Shown here: positions 34,603-44,112 of the stretch, one piece after another | How the letters are laid out: each line of letters starts with the position of its first letter | How positions within the stretch are numbered: the first letter of the stretch is position 1 | Assembly: GCF_048820935.1 (NCBI RefSeq) | Contig: NZ_JBMERD010000001.1 | Location: 248,001-312,000 of the forward strand | DNA: 64,000 bases | Source of the DNA: Algicoccus sp048820935 | GTDB lineage: Bacteria; Pseudomonadota; Gammaproteobacteria; Burkholderiales; Burkholderiaceae_B | Direction of reading: 5' to 3' | Position numbers and translations under genes: made by a program | Notes under the pieces: generated by a model | The model's database searches: none | Seen by the model: only the letters and a program-made list of their open reading frames with translations | What the model was told of the DNA's origin: nothing

Positions 34603-36633
34603 ATGATGCAAACGATTCTATCTTTTGGCGAGGCAATCAAAGATTTAGTCCTCATTCTTGCAAACACATTGAGAGATGAAGGGACCCCCGGATTAGTTGT
34701 TTTCTTACTGGTTATCGCGGCCATCTTGGTGTGGCTAGTCGTGCGCCTAAGATATCAACGCCGAACGGTTGCAGTTAGAAATCTCCGAATGGAAATTTCT
34801 AACTTGCCAAGCCAATCGGGCGTAGAAGACAGAGAAAAGATAGCGCAGTGGCTTAACGATAGAAATACGTCTGCGACAAACAAATCTCTTGCTCAAGCTT
34901 GGGAAGAGTTTGATGAAACCGTTGTGGTCGATGAACGCCATGATCCCCCAGTTCTGAGGAGCTCTGCACGACCATTAGATTTCTTTAATGTTGAAGATTT
35001 GCATTTTGGACTAGGCTTTTATCGAATTGCACCAGGTCTTTTCATTTCTATCGGACTGGCTCTAACGTTTCTGGGTTTAGTGGCAGCATTACAGCAAATG
35101 TCCATCGACAAAATTGACGATGCAGCCATGGCAAATCTTTTGCGGATTGCCTCGGCAAAGTTCATTATGTCATTGACGGGTTTAGTTTGTTCGATCATTT
35201 TAACAATTGTGTTTCGGAATATGACTGGGCGATTAGACCGAGAACTGTACGCACTATGTCGCTTGCTTAAAGGCAGAGTTAGCTCCATTAGTCTTGAAGA
35301 AATTGGTCTCGAACAATTGCGTTCCATGCAAGAAACGCGTGATCATTTCCGTAATCAAACTTTAGAGTTGGCCGAAACACTTCAAGGAACATTGCGAACA
35401 GATTTGCCTCAAGCAATTTCTTCATCGATTAGCCTCACCATGCAGCCAATCTTGGATAAGGTTAGCCAACAAGGAACTGAAAGCATTTCCAGCATGGCCA
35501 CAGATCTTTCAGATCAAATGAGTTCCAGCGTGTCATCAGCTCTAGCCCAAGCAAGTGAGCACTTGACGCTAGCGGGTGACAAAATCAGCTCGTTGGCAGA
35601 TAGATTCGATCAATCTTCAGGGCGTATAAATTCCGAAATGGAAACGATTGTCACTCGAGTCGCAGAATCGATTGACGATTTACGAACTGCGATGTCTACA
35701 AGCATACAAGCAACATCAGGAAGTTTCGCTGAAGGTACAGATCGTTTGCTTGCAGCAATGAACTCCACTTTGGAAAGTATTAGAGACAACACAGGCGAAG
35801 GTGCTCGAGCAATTTCAAACGCGGCTTTAGAAATTCGTGAAGCAGCCAGCGTGATGCGTAGTGAAATGGAAGCAGCAGCACGTGATGGAACCGACGCAGC
35901 AAAAGAGAAGATCACTCAAACAAGTCACGAAGCAAGTGCTGCCATTAATACCGCAGGCCAATCCATAATCGAGGCTTTTGGAAAAGCCGGAACTGAAATC
36001 AATGAGTTGAGCCAAAAACTATCCTCACAAGCCGGACAAGACTTAATCGAACCACTTCGTTTGGTGTCTGAACAAATTGGTGAAATGGTCAATACAATGG
36101 CAAACAGCGTGGCCGAGGTTCGACATCTTGTCAATTCAGTCCGTGATGGTGCTCAGGCTGGCGCTGATGCAGCAACAAACTTCCGTGGTGCTTCTGAAGC
36201 ATTGGTACTCGCTGCGACGCCTGTACGGTCTACAACTGAAAGAATCGAACTCGCAGTACGTCAGATGGCTGACGGTACCCGTAATGCTGCCACGACAGTG
36301 ATAGAAAGTGCAAAAGTCACTGCTGAAGCTGCTGCACAGACACTTTCGACGGCAAAAGAAACAATTGCGGCAGAACGTCAAAGTATTGAGAGCACGCTGT
36401 CAGCTGTGACTATTGCGCTCGAGCGACTGCGTGATCAAGGCGATCGAATGGATACAATCGACCAGAAATTAGGTCATGCCTTCGACCTGTATACGTCACA
36501 GACTGAATCAGCAATGCAAACTGTTCGCAGTCACGTCAAAACAATGTCAGAGGATTTAAACGCAGCACTCTCGACTTTGCAAACGATTCTGGATGGCTTA
36601 CAAGAATTTGAGCCACAGCAGGGAGATCGTTAA
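34603..36633 (+). CDS. zorA: Zorya anti-phage protein ZorA (MotA-like)
   Basis: 676 residues. A first membrane helix is near residues 25-47 (VVFLLVIAAILVWLVV), a MotA/ExbB-like pair follows at about 145-205 (IAPGLFISIGLALTFLGLVAAL and FIMSLTGLVCSIILTIVF), and then comes a long alanine/serine-rich coiled tail (about 230-676). In characterised Zorya systems ZorA forms a pentamer around a ZorB dimer, and the tail projects into the cytoplasm as a sensor or signal shaft. The stop overlaps the zorB start by one base. Weak AAGGG lies upstream of the ATG at 34603; a second ATG follows directly. Confidence 0.93.
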   Translation: MMQTILSFGEAIKDLVLILANTLRDEGTPGLVVFLLVIAAILVWLVVRLRYQRRTVAVRNLRMEISNLPSQSGVEDREKIAQWLNDRNTSATNKSLAQAWEEFDETVVVDERHDPPVLRSSARPLDFFNVEDLHFGLGFYRIAPGLFISIGLALTFLGLVAALQQMSIDKIDDAAMANLLRIASAKFIMSLTGLVCSIILTIVFRNMTGRLDRELYALCRLLKGRVSSISLEEIGLEQLRSMQETRDHFRNQTLELAETLQGTLRTDLPQAISSSISLTMQPILDKVSQQGTESISSMATDLSDQMSSSVSSALAQASEHLTLAGDKISSLADRFDQSSGRINSEMETIVTRVAESIDDLRTAMSTSIQATSGSFAEGTDRLLAAMNSTLESIRDNTGEGARAISNAALEIREAASVMRSEMEAAARDGTDAAKEKITQTSHEASAAINTAGQSIIEAFGKAGTEINELSQKLSSQAGQDLIEPLRLVSEQIGEMVNTMANSVAEVRHLVNSVRDGAQAGADAATNFRGASEALVLAATPVRSTTERIELAVRQMADGTRNAATTVIESAKVTAEAAAQTLSTAKETIAAERQSIESTLSAVTIALERLRDQGDRMDTIDQKLGHAFDLYTSQTESAMQTVRSHVKTMSEDLNAALSTLQTILDGLQEFEPQQGDR

Positions 36634-37628
36634 TGCGCGCCAGTTTCAAGCGTCGCCACACACGTGAAACAGACGAAGAATCAGTCTTTGTCTCAATGAC
36701 AGATATGACAGTCAGTTTTCTGTTCATTGTGATGCTGCTTTTGGCTTTTTTTGCCAACCAGTATGACCCTGATAAAAGCGTCAGCCTTCCCGAACATCAA
36801 CGAGTATTGTCGGAACGTGATGCACTTACGCGTGAAAAAAATCAACTGACAAAACAGATAGAAGAATTGACACAGCAGATAGTTAAACTGAAAGAGCTGC
36901 TGGCAAAAAACGAAACCATTCAGGGCAAATTAAAACAGGAAATCGTAAAGCTTGAGCAGAAAATTCTAGAGCTTGAGCAGGAAATCCTACGTTTAAAAAC
37001 ACCCGATCCTTTAGAAATATACATTAATCAAAGTCTTGCAGAACGTCGCCGTATTCTCGAGGAGCTACAGCACCAATTACTGATTGATTTCCCTGATCTT
37101 GAGGTGGTTTTAAGCGAAGAGTCGGATGCATTGCGGTTTCAAGGAGATGGACTATTCCGTAGTGGCCAAGCAGGATTACGTCCGGATCGTCGGGATTTTA
37201 TAGAGACAGTCGCACAACGTTTAGAACAAATTCTGCCCTGCTACACGCTTGGTAGCAATTCAAATAAACAAACTGAGTGCAATTCCGGTTTTGCGTTGAT
37301 CGAAGCCATCCAAATAGAAGGTCACACAGATTCAGATGGCAATGATATTATGAACTTAGGGCTCTCAACTGCCCGAGCTAATGAAACCTTTAGAGTTATG
37401 ACGCAACATGAGCCAGGTCTGATCGAACATCTAAACTTTCGGAGTCAGCCGGTTCTTTCAGTTGCAGGATATGGGAAGATGAGGCCAGTTTCCTCAAATA
37501 ATTCCCCCGAAGGAAAAGCAGCAAACCGACGCATTGATCTTAGAATCATCATGTACGTCCCTGTAAATTCTGATCAGATCGAAACGGTGCGAGAAGCTTT
37601 GATTGATGGCAAGAGTGTGGACCCATAA
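36633..37628 (+). CDS. zorB: Zorya anti-phage protein ZorB (MotB/OmpA-like)
   Basis: 331 residues. The single membrane helix follows SVFVSMTDMTVSFLFIVMLLLAFFANQYDP, in which the Asp of SMTD matches the ion-binding residue of MotB-type stators. A coiled coil (about 65-130) and an OmpA-like peptidoglycan-binding domain follow, with IEGHTDSDGNDIMNLGLSTARA and NRRIDLRI. With ZorA it forms the inner-membrane motor of the system. zorC starts one base before its end. Confidence 0.93.
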   Translation: MRASFKRRHTRETDEESVFVSMTDMTVSFLFIVMLLLAFFANQYDPDKSVSLPEHQRVLSERDALTREKNQLTKQIEELTQQIVKLKELLAKNETIQGKLKQEIVKLEQKILELEQEILRLKTPDPLEIYINQSLAERRRILEELQHQLLIDFPDLEVVLSEESDALRFQGDGLFRSGQAGLRPDRRDFIETVAQRLEQILPCYTLGSNSNKQTECNSGFALIEAIQIEGHTDSDGNDIMNLGLSTARANETFRVMTQHEPGLIEHLNFRSQPVLSVAGYGKMRPVSSNNSPEGKAANRRIDLRIIMYVPVNSDQIETVREALIDGKSVDP

Positions 37629-38953
37629 TGGAGAAGTCAGAAACAACCATCTCATTATCCGGGCGATTAGATAATCTTCGTCCCATCTATTTACCGACTC
37701 CGCCCTCTTTCGAGATACTTGAGCGAACTATTCGTCGGATCATGAATCGTTTTGACGTCTCTCCTGTCGCACCTCAAAACGATTCGGAAGAGCTCTTTGC
37801 TGAAATGCATCAACGCATCGCAAAGCGTGATTGGCACAAAGTGCCTATGAGCTTTGTTACAAAAGTTGCTTCACTCGTTTTTTCTGCTGTACATCGCTTG
37901 CGCGATGATTTAATAGAAATCCGCCGGTTTCTTTACCGAGAAATTATTGCCTCAGATCGACAGGGTTTTTTGAACCCAATGATGCGGATTTATGTTGAAA
38001 CCTATGAAATTGACGCACCACACACAAAAGAACTGGCTCGTTGTTTGTCACAAGTCAAAGCACGCATTGGTGCACGCTGGCAAAAACTATTAATCAATTT
38101 CCCACAATTATTAGATCCCGTCAGAGCACCTGAAGTCATTTCTGAATGGATGATGAACACTGACAATCCATGGCACAATTTACGTTCGAGAGGTTTACGT
38201 CAGCCTCATGCACCTGGGCTGATGGATGCGGCTCACCTCGCATTTGTTCAATCAATGGCTACTCAATTAGACAATCAAAACGAGATTGAAAAGCTACTAT
38301 CTTGGTTAAATCCTGATCAACATACTTTGCGCCAAAATGGAGCTGGGGTTGCTATTAATGCCTTGCTAAATGTCTGGATAGATCAAGATCCACCACAAGA
38401 GATTAAAGCGCTCCTCATTGATCGCTTAACTGCGCTTTATGGCCATCCACGAGCTGATCGACATGCTGCTTGGAACGAAGTTTCTCCAAAAGCCGAAGGC
38501 GTTTTTCTGCGTTGGTTAATGGGCGCAGATATTCGATTCTTATTTCAAATACTGACTGAAGTTGAACGTGGTCATATGTGGACTGAGCGTGAAGCCTTCT
38601 GGTGGACGCTTTATGAACAAGGTCGTATTCATGAAGTCTGGGTCGCTTTTAATGAGGCAGGCTATGCCACAGCAATAAACAAGTTACCTATGGACTCTCA
38701 ACATGGTGGTCGCCGTTTCGGGAAACAAATTGGTGAAAAAGATAAGTCCCTGCTCATTATGCGAATTGGTGAGTTAATTGTCGTTGAAGGAACTTATAGC
38801 TTTCAAGTACACGCATTTAATGCACACAATCCGGAAACACCAAAGCTTTATTTGGAACACTACGACGTCGCTAGAATACGAAAAATAAGATCCGTGCTTT
38901 GGAAGCAAGTCCATTCTGGTAATTGGGAAGATTCTGTTTTAAGAAGACTATGA
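37628..38953 (+). CDS. zorC: Zorya anti-phage protein ZorC
   Basis: 441 residues matching the ZorC component of type I Zorya (EH-signature protein): IYLPTPPSFEILERTI at the N terminus, a helical middle, and the conserved C-terminal part HGGRRFGKQIGEKDKSLLIMRIGELIVVEGTYSFQVHAFN. It is thought to work with ZorD as a cytoplasmic DNA-acting effector recruited after the membrane motor is triggered. It overlaps zorD by four bases. Confidence 0.88.
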   Translation: MEKSETTISLSGRLDNLRPIYLPTPPSFEILERTIRRIMNRFDVSPVAPQNDSEELFAEMHQRIAKRDWHKVPMSFVTKVASLVFSAVHRLRDDLIEIRRFLYREIIASDRQGFLNPMMRIYVETYEIDAPHTKELARCLSQVKARIGARWQKLLINFPQLLDPVRAPEVISEWMMNTDNPWHNLRSRGLRQPHAPGLMDAAHLAFVQSMATQLDNQNEIEKLLSWLNPDQHTLRQNGAGVAINALLNVWIDQDPPQEIKALLIDRLTALYGHPRADRHAAWNEVSPKAEGVFLRWLMGADIRFLFQILTEVERGHMWTEREAFWWTLYEQGRIHEVWVAFNEAGYATAINKLPMDSQHGGRRFGKQIGEKDKSLLIMRIGELIVVEGTYSFQVHAFNAHNPETPKLYLEHYDVARIRKIRSVLWKQVHSGNWEDSVLRRL

Positions 38954-41900
38954 ATACCTTTACGTTCTCCTACACAGACGAGTCTGTCACATTACGCTTG
39001 GCTTCTACTCAGAAAGGCTTTTTACAGCGTTTGCTGCCTTCGAAAACTACAGATTTAAATCAGCTTTCATCAATCGACAGAAGATTGGCCTTTGCAATCG
39101 CCGATCTACGAGCACTAGGAGAAGAGTTAAAACAGAATCCAATCATCGGTAGCCATACCATCGAAATGACACACCAGCTTGCAGCGGCAGTTGATGCGGA
39201 AACAGCTCAGATTCTCGGTTTGCCTCCATTAACCGACTTAACACTACGCACTGACGTTGAAGGTGTGCTTGGCACGCCTAGCTTTCGATTACGTGCGCAA
39301 TGGTTTAGAGATGGTCGTGCTCGTTCCCCAGCACGAACAGGCTCGATACTGGCCACAGATAAAGGTGCACAACGTTTACCTTTATGGATGTTGGATGCTG
39401 TTGAATTGGTCGATAATTTTCATCAATCAAACGATGACACCGCCCACTGGGAAGCACTCGCCAGATTTCGTAAGGCATTAGAACCTGGTGTCGAATTAGT
39501 TGGACAAACTCAGTCCGCACGTCTGTCTATGACTGATTTTCTTTCTGGACTTGAGGTTTCTCTGGCAGACAGTCTCTCAATTTCGATCGCAGAATCAGGT
39601 CAAGATTTTGAAATATTGCCTTTTTCTTCAGACGATCTAAACGAGCAAATTCATCCTTCAGAAACAATGGCGGAATTAAGAGGCACTGATCTTCACACTT
39701 TTCAGCAACGTGTTCGTGAACGTGGCGCACTAAATGCCTATCGTTTAGGTCCTGGACGATTTCTTGTGATGGATCGTGCAGTCATACCTGCATTAAAGGC
39801 AATGACGAGAGCGCAAAAGTCTCCTCCTAATGAACGGCTTGCTTTTATGCGCAATCCACGACCTCACATTACTGAAGCAGTCGAAGAGCATCTTCGTCAA
39901 CAGACAAATTTTGATGATTTACCACCAATCGTCCAAGAAGAAACTATCGACAATGCAGTTAAAAATCTTTTAATCGAAACTGAAGAATTCATGCAATTCT
40001 CAGATCGAGTCACAGGTTCCGAGGTTTATACAGGCAATCCTGTTGAAGAATTCACATCAAGCGGTACGACTTGGTTACCCGAAACTTTTACCCATGAAGT
40101 TAAAGAGCTCCTTGAGTCAAAATCTGTAGAAGAACTTGAAGCGATCCAAGAAAACATTGAGGACATGATCGGTGCTGGAACACAAACCGTATCGATTGAT
40201 CAACATGAAGTACCTGCTACAACTGAAACCATCGATGCCATCGACGAAATCATACAAAGAAAACACATTGTAGATCTTCCGATTTCAAGCGAAGACGTAG
40301 CAGAAAACCCCGTATTTGCAGGTCCAGTGATTCTATCGACGGCAGACAATTACACCGAAGTGCTTTGGCGACCCAAACGAGGCCCACGAAATACCTCGCT
40401 TGCATCAACAATACCTTCCACGATTCGCACCCGACTCAAGGATCATCAAGTTGAAAGCTTAGACATCAAAATCAAGGCTTGGAAATTAGGCATGCCTGGC
40501 ATTCTAAATGCTGATGAGCAAGGCCTTGGGAAGACATTACAGACGATCGCGTTTCTAGTCTGGCTTAATGAACATATGAAGCGTGACGCTAATGCGAAAA
40601 AAGGACCGTTCCTCATTGTGGCCCCAACGTCATTATTAGAGAACTGGGAGCAAGAGGTTAAACAGCATGTTGAACAACCGGGGCTCGGTCATTTAATCCG
40701 TCTATATGGCACATATACAGCTGGACGCCGATTTGCAGGCGCAGCAGGATGGGACACAAAAAACGGAGAGGCACGATTAGATTTCTCTGATATAGAGCGA
40801 GCACTCGCTTCGGGGGCAGGACATTTAACTTGGATTTTGACAACTTACCAAACACTGACAAATTATCAACACTCTCTTGGAAAAATCCCTTTTACTACAG
40901 CCGTTTTTGATGAGATCCAAAACATTAAAAACCCAGGCACACTGGCAGCCAATGCAGCCAGAGCAATGAACGCAGATTTTCGGATTGGTTTAACTGGCAC
41001 TCCCATCGAAAACAAAACCACAGATCTCTGGGCAATCATGGATCAGCTCACACCCGGCGCACTTGGTTCAATGTCTGAGTTCCGCGAAAAGTATGGCACA
41101 CCTAATGAACGCAATATGCTTGAGCTCTACAATCGCGTTTTTTGCGCACAAAATGATCTATCGCCATTGGCTTTCCGTCGATTAAAAGAAACCGTTGCAA
41201 CTGATTTACCAGAAAAACGACGATACTTGCATCCCCGTTTGATGCCACAAGAGCAAGCCAAAAATTATGAAGAAGCAAGGATAAAACTTGAAAGTGGCGG
41301 CACAAGTGCTGCTCTAAAAATGCTACATCACATTAGAACAGTCTCACTTCACCCAGCACTTGACGGTCATATTAGCGATGATGCATTTATTCAAGCATCA
41401 GGTCGACTTGAGGCTACATTTGAGGTTTTGAGAAAAATTCAATCTTCTGGTGAACGAGCTTTGGTTTTCATTGAGAGTCGCCAAATGCAGCATCGTTTCA
41501 TTGAACTCGTTAAAGGTGAGTTTGGGCTGGAGAATGTAGATTTAATTAATGGCGACACACCGATTTTAAAACGACAAGCAATTGTCAATCGATTTCAAAA
41601 ACACTTGGAAGATGACCAAGGATTCGATCTTTTGGTACTTGGTCCCAAAGCTGCTGGTACAGGACTCACATTGACGGCCGCGACACACGTCATACATCTG
41701 TCACGCTGGTGGAATCCAGCTGTTGAAGAGCAATGTAATGACCGCGTACATCGTATTGGTCAAAAACGTGCTGTATCCGTGCATATACCACTTGCGATTC
41801 ATTCGAACTATCAAGAACATTCTTTCGACATCCTTTTACAGAGCTTGATGCAACGTAAACGCCAATTAGCAACTTCCGCACTTTGGCCTATGGGTGATAC

Positions 41901-42054
41901 TTCGGAGGATTCTGAACAGCTTCAAAAAATGTTGATATCTGAAGCACAAAAAGAAAGTGGCAACATCATAAGCTCAACAATGAAAGCACTTTTCGAACGA
42001 GATAAATTACTCGCGGAAGGACCAAACACTGATGGTTCTTGGAAATATCAATAA
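38950..42054 (+). CDS. zorD: Zorya anti-phage protein ZorD (SNF2-type helicase)
   Basis: 1034 residues from the ATG that overlaps the zorC stop. The N-terminal ~500 residues are specific to ZorD. The C-terminal half is a SNF2/Swi2 ATPase: NADEQGLGKTLQTIAFL (Walker A), VFDEIQNIKNPGT (motif II), GLTGTPIENKTTDLWAIM (motif III), and LSRWWNPAVEEQCNDRVHRIGQKR (motifs V/VI). The presence of both ZorC and this long ZorD defines type I Zorya. All four frames are intact and translationally coupled, so the operon is probably functional. Confidence 0.93.
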   Translation: MNTFTFSYTDESVTLRLASTQKGFLQRLLPSKTTDLNQLSSIDRRLAFAIADLRALGEELKQNPIIGSHTIEMTHQLAAAVDAETAQILGLPPLTDLTLRTDVEGVLGTPSFRLRAQWFRDGRARSPARTGSILATDKGAQRLPLWMLDAVELVDNFHQSNDDTAHWEALARFRKALEPGVELVGQTQSARLSMTDFLSGLEVSLADSLSISIAESGQDFEILPFSSDDLNEQIHPSETMAELRGTDLHTFQQRVRERGALNAYRLGPGRFLVMDRAVIPALKAMTRAQKSPPNERLAFMRNPRPHITEAVEEHLRQQTNFDDLPPIVQEETIDNAVKNLLIETEEFMQFSDRVTGSEVYTGNPVEEFTSSGTTWLPETFTHEVKELLESKSVEELEAIQENIEDMIGAGTQTVSIDQHEVPATTETIDAIDEIIQRKHIVDLPISSEDVAENPVFAGPVILSTADNYTEVLWRPKRGPRNTSLASTIPSTIRTRLKDHQVESLDIKIKAWKLGMPGILNADEQGLGKTLQTIAFLVWLNEHMKRDANAKKGPFLIVAPTSLLENWEQEVKQHVEQPGLGHLIRLYGTYTAGRRFAGAAGWDTKNGEARLDFSDIERALASGAGHLTWILTTYQTLTNYQHSLGKIPFTTAVFDEIQNIKNPGTLAANAARAMNADFRIGLTGTPIENKTTDLWAIMDQLTPGALGSMSEFREKYGTPNERNMLELYNRVFCAQNDLSPLAFRRLKETVATDLPEKRRYLHPRLMPQEQAKNYEEARIKLESGGTSAALKMLHHIRTVSLHPALDGHISDDAFIQASGRLEATFEVLRKIQSSGERALVFIESRQMQHRFIELVKGEFGLENVDLINGDTPILKRQAIVNRFQKHLEDDQGFDLLVLGPKAAGTGLTLTAATHVIHLSRWWNPAVEEQCNDRVHRIGQKRAVSVHIPLAIHSNYQEHSFDILLQSLMQRKRQLATSALWPMGDTSEDSEQLQKMLISEAQKESGNIISSTMKALFERDKLLAEGPNTDGSWKYQ

Positions 42055-42139
42055 TTTCTTATTTTAAAGCTCAATTATAAGGAAATTTATGCAACTCCTA
42101 ATTTCCAGGCAGTAGTTTAGGATCCCCCCCTACATCTCA

Positions 42140-42258
42140 CTAGTTGTCCGCTGTTTTAATTTCTCACTTACACTACTTGCAGGGGCGGTTGCTACGCGTT
42201 GGCCTCAGCGCGGCTGGCAAAGGACCCTCGTTGACCGCCTAACTTACCGGACAACTAG
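42140..42258. repeat. 119-bp MITE-like element with 11-bp inverted ends
   Basis: CTAGTTGTCCG at the left and CGGACAACTAG at the right are perfect complements. The last four bases coincide with the CTAG target repeat of the IS1380 element. The inside (GCGGTTGCTACGCGTTGGCC) is GC-richer than the surroundings. It lies between zorD and the IS. Confidence 0.5.
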
Positions 42259-43836
42259 CCCGCAAATTTCACCACAAATAGGATCGGCGCAGTCATTTTT
42301 CCCGTAAAATCAAATTGTTAAGAAAAGATTTAGGGAGACTGCGCCGATGCCAAATTGTACCGTAAATAAACTCGACTTTGGTCGTCTGCAAAGACGTGTG
42401 ATTGAAGCCGATTTTCAAGGAGGCGCCCTGAGTTCTGATGGTGGTGCCATACTGCTACGTCAGGTTGATCAACGCATCGGTCTATCAGCTGCAATTGCCG
42501 ATGCACTTCGTGATCGCCGGGACCCCACCCGCATTACGCACACCCATCAAGATTTAGTCGCGCAGCGCCTGTATGCGCTGGCTCTAGGTCATGAAGACCT
42601 CAATGATCACGACCAGCTTCGCAATGATCCTCTGATACAAACCGCAGTTGGCCGGGTTGAACAATTAGCCAGTAGTCCAACGCTATGCCGCTTTGAAGCC
42701 AGCGTGACCCGTGAGGAGATCATTGCTTTGAACCAGGTGCTGGTAGAGCAGTTCATCGCTTCTTTCACCCAACGTCCAAATCAGTTGATTCTGGATATTG
42801 ATGCATCTGACATTCCGTTACATGGGAATCAGGAAATGCGACAGTTTCACGGATACTACGATCACTACTGCTATTTGCCTCTGTATATTTATTGTGGTGA
42901 TGCACTCCTGACTTGCGTGCTTAGAAACAGTCGCATCGATGGGGCCAAACATGCAGCCGCTATCATCAAACTACTGGTCACCCGTTTGCGTCAGCAATGG
43001 CCTGATGCACAAATCATTGTGCGAGGGGATTCCGGTTTCTGCCGGCAATTGCGGATCAATTGGTGTGAGCGCAATCAAGTACATTACGTCATTGGTCTGG
43101 CTCGTAATGCTCGGTTGCAAGAGGCCGTAAGCCATTGGGAGCGAAGATTAAGGATTCGTCACCAACATACAGGCTGTAAGCAACGTGTTATCTACGAGTT
43201 GACCTATGGCGCTCGGGCTTGGAAAAAAGAGTGCCGTGTCATTACACGTCTGGAATATGGTCATCAAGGCAATAATCCAAGATACATTGTGACGAACCTC
43301 AGAGCTTGCCCGGTCTGGATCTATGACACGCTGTACTGCAAACGAGGTGAGGCAGAAAACCGAATTAAAGAAACACAATTGGATCTGTTTGGCACACGCA
43401 CCAGCTGCCACCGCTTCATCGCCAACTGGTTCCGAATCATGCTCTCTGCGCTTGCTTACACGCTGATGCAACGCCTAAAAGAGTTGGCGCTAACTGGCAC
43501 AAAACTGACCAATGCGACAACCTCAACCATTCGGGTTCGACATCTCAAAATTGGTGCTGCCGTGGTTCGCAACACCCGTCGAATACGCATCATGTTTGCG
43601 TCACATCACCCGCTGCAAGACATTCTTGTGCGTGCTGTTCGAGCCCTGTCCCCCTAATCTCAAAAAGAGTGTTTCCCGGGCACGATGACGCTGCCGGGGT
43701 AAGGGGAAATTGCGCTTATAAATCGCGAAACTCAATCAAATAACACGCAAACAACACCGAAATACTGAATCGTACGAAAAGCTCAAAGCAAAGCACTACA
43801 AATCACAGATTCAGGCTACATGATGAAATTTGCGGG
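42259..43836 (+). mobile_element. IS1380-family insertion sequence, complete, 1578 bp
   Basis: The ends CCCGCAAATTTCA are identical inverted repeats of 13 bp, flanked by CTAG at 42255-42258 and 43837-43840, a 4-bp target duplication. One intact transposase gene. It interrupts or borders a Sel1 remnant at 43840. Confidence 0.9.
42347..43657 (+). CDS. IS1380-family transposase
   Basis: 436 residues. ALSSDGGAILLRQVDQRIGL is the family's N-terminal mark; LILDIDASDIPLHGNQEMRQFHGYY, IIVRGDSGFCRQL and RGEAENRIKETQLDLFGTRTSCHRFIANWFRI carry the DDE residues and the C-terminal block in the expected order. The frame is uninterrupted. Confidence 0.95.
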   Translation: MPNCTVNKLDFGRLQRRVIEADFQGGALSSDGGAILLRQVDQRIGLSAAIADALRDRRDPTRITHTHQDLVAQRLYALALGHEDLNDHDQLRNDPLIQTAVGRVEQLASSPTLCRFEASVTREEIIALNQVLVEQFIASFTQRPNQLILDIDASDIPLHGNQEMRQFHGYYDHYCYLPLYIYCGDALLTCVLRNSRIDGAKHAAAIIKLLVTRLRQQWPDAQIIVRGDSGFCRQLRINWCERNQVHYVIGLARNARLQEAVSHWERRLRIRHQHTGCKQRVIYELTYGARAWKKECRVITRLEYGHQGNNPRYIVTNLRACPVWIYDTLYCKRGEAENRIKETQLDLFGTRTSCHRFIANWFRIMLSALAYTLMQRLKELALTGTKLTNATTSTIRVRHLKIGAAVVRNTRRIRIMFASHHPLQDILVRAVRALSP

Positions 43837-43839
43837 CTA

Positions 43840-43905
43840 GCCTGTGATAATGGGCTGCAATTGGGCTGTGACGAGTATCGTCGGCTCAATGAGAAGGGGC
43901 ATTAA
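43840..43905 (+). pseudogene. C-terminal tail of a Sel1-repeat gene
   Basis: Immediately after the IS1380 target repeat the frame reads ACDNGLQLGCDEYRRLNEKGH-stop. This matches the C termini of the two Sel1 genes in this window (ACEQGSVPGC... and ACDQGQQNGC...ARGH). Nothing of the 5' part remains on the other side of the IS. Confidence 0.65.
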
Positions 43906-44065
43906 GCTCTGCATTACCTCCTTTAGCGACGCAACTCGACAGCGACACGCTCGCCATAAAACGCAACCACATCGGAAAAATGGATGGATGAATTGGCATT
44001 TTCTACAAGAGCGACGCAGGGCTTGAGGTTATTGGGCAATGAAAGCTTTGAGTGCTTTGCTACAC

Positions 44066-44107
44066 ATTATTTCAAACCACATGGTTCAGGCTTATGCCGA
44101 CACACAG
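44066..44107 (-). repeat. Terminus of the decayed IS, copy 3 (diverged)
   Basis: TTATTTCAAACCACATGGTTCAGG...GCCGACACACAGAG aligns with the right half of 34451-34516. It marks the right side of the Zorya/IS1380 segment. Confidence 0.5.
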
Positions 44108-44112
44108 AGCCC

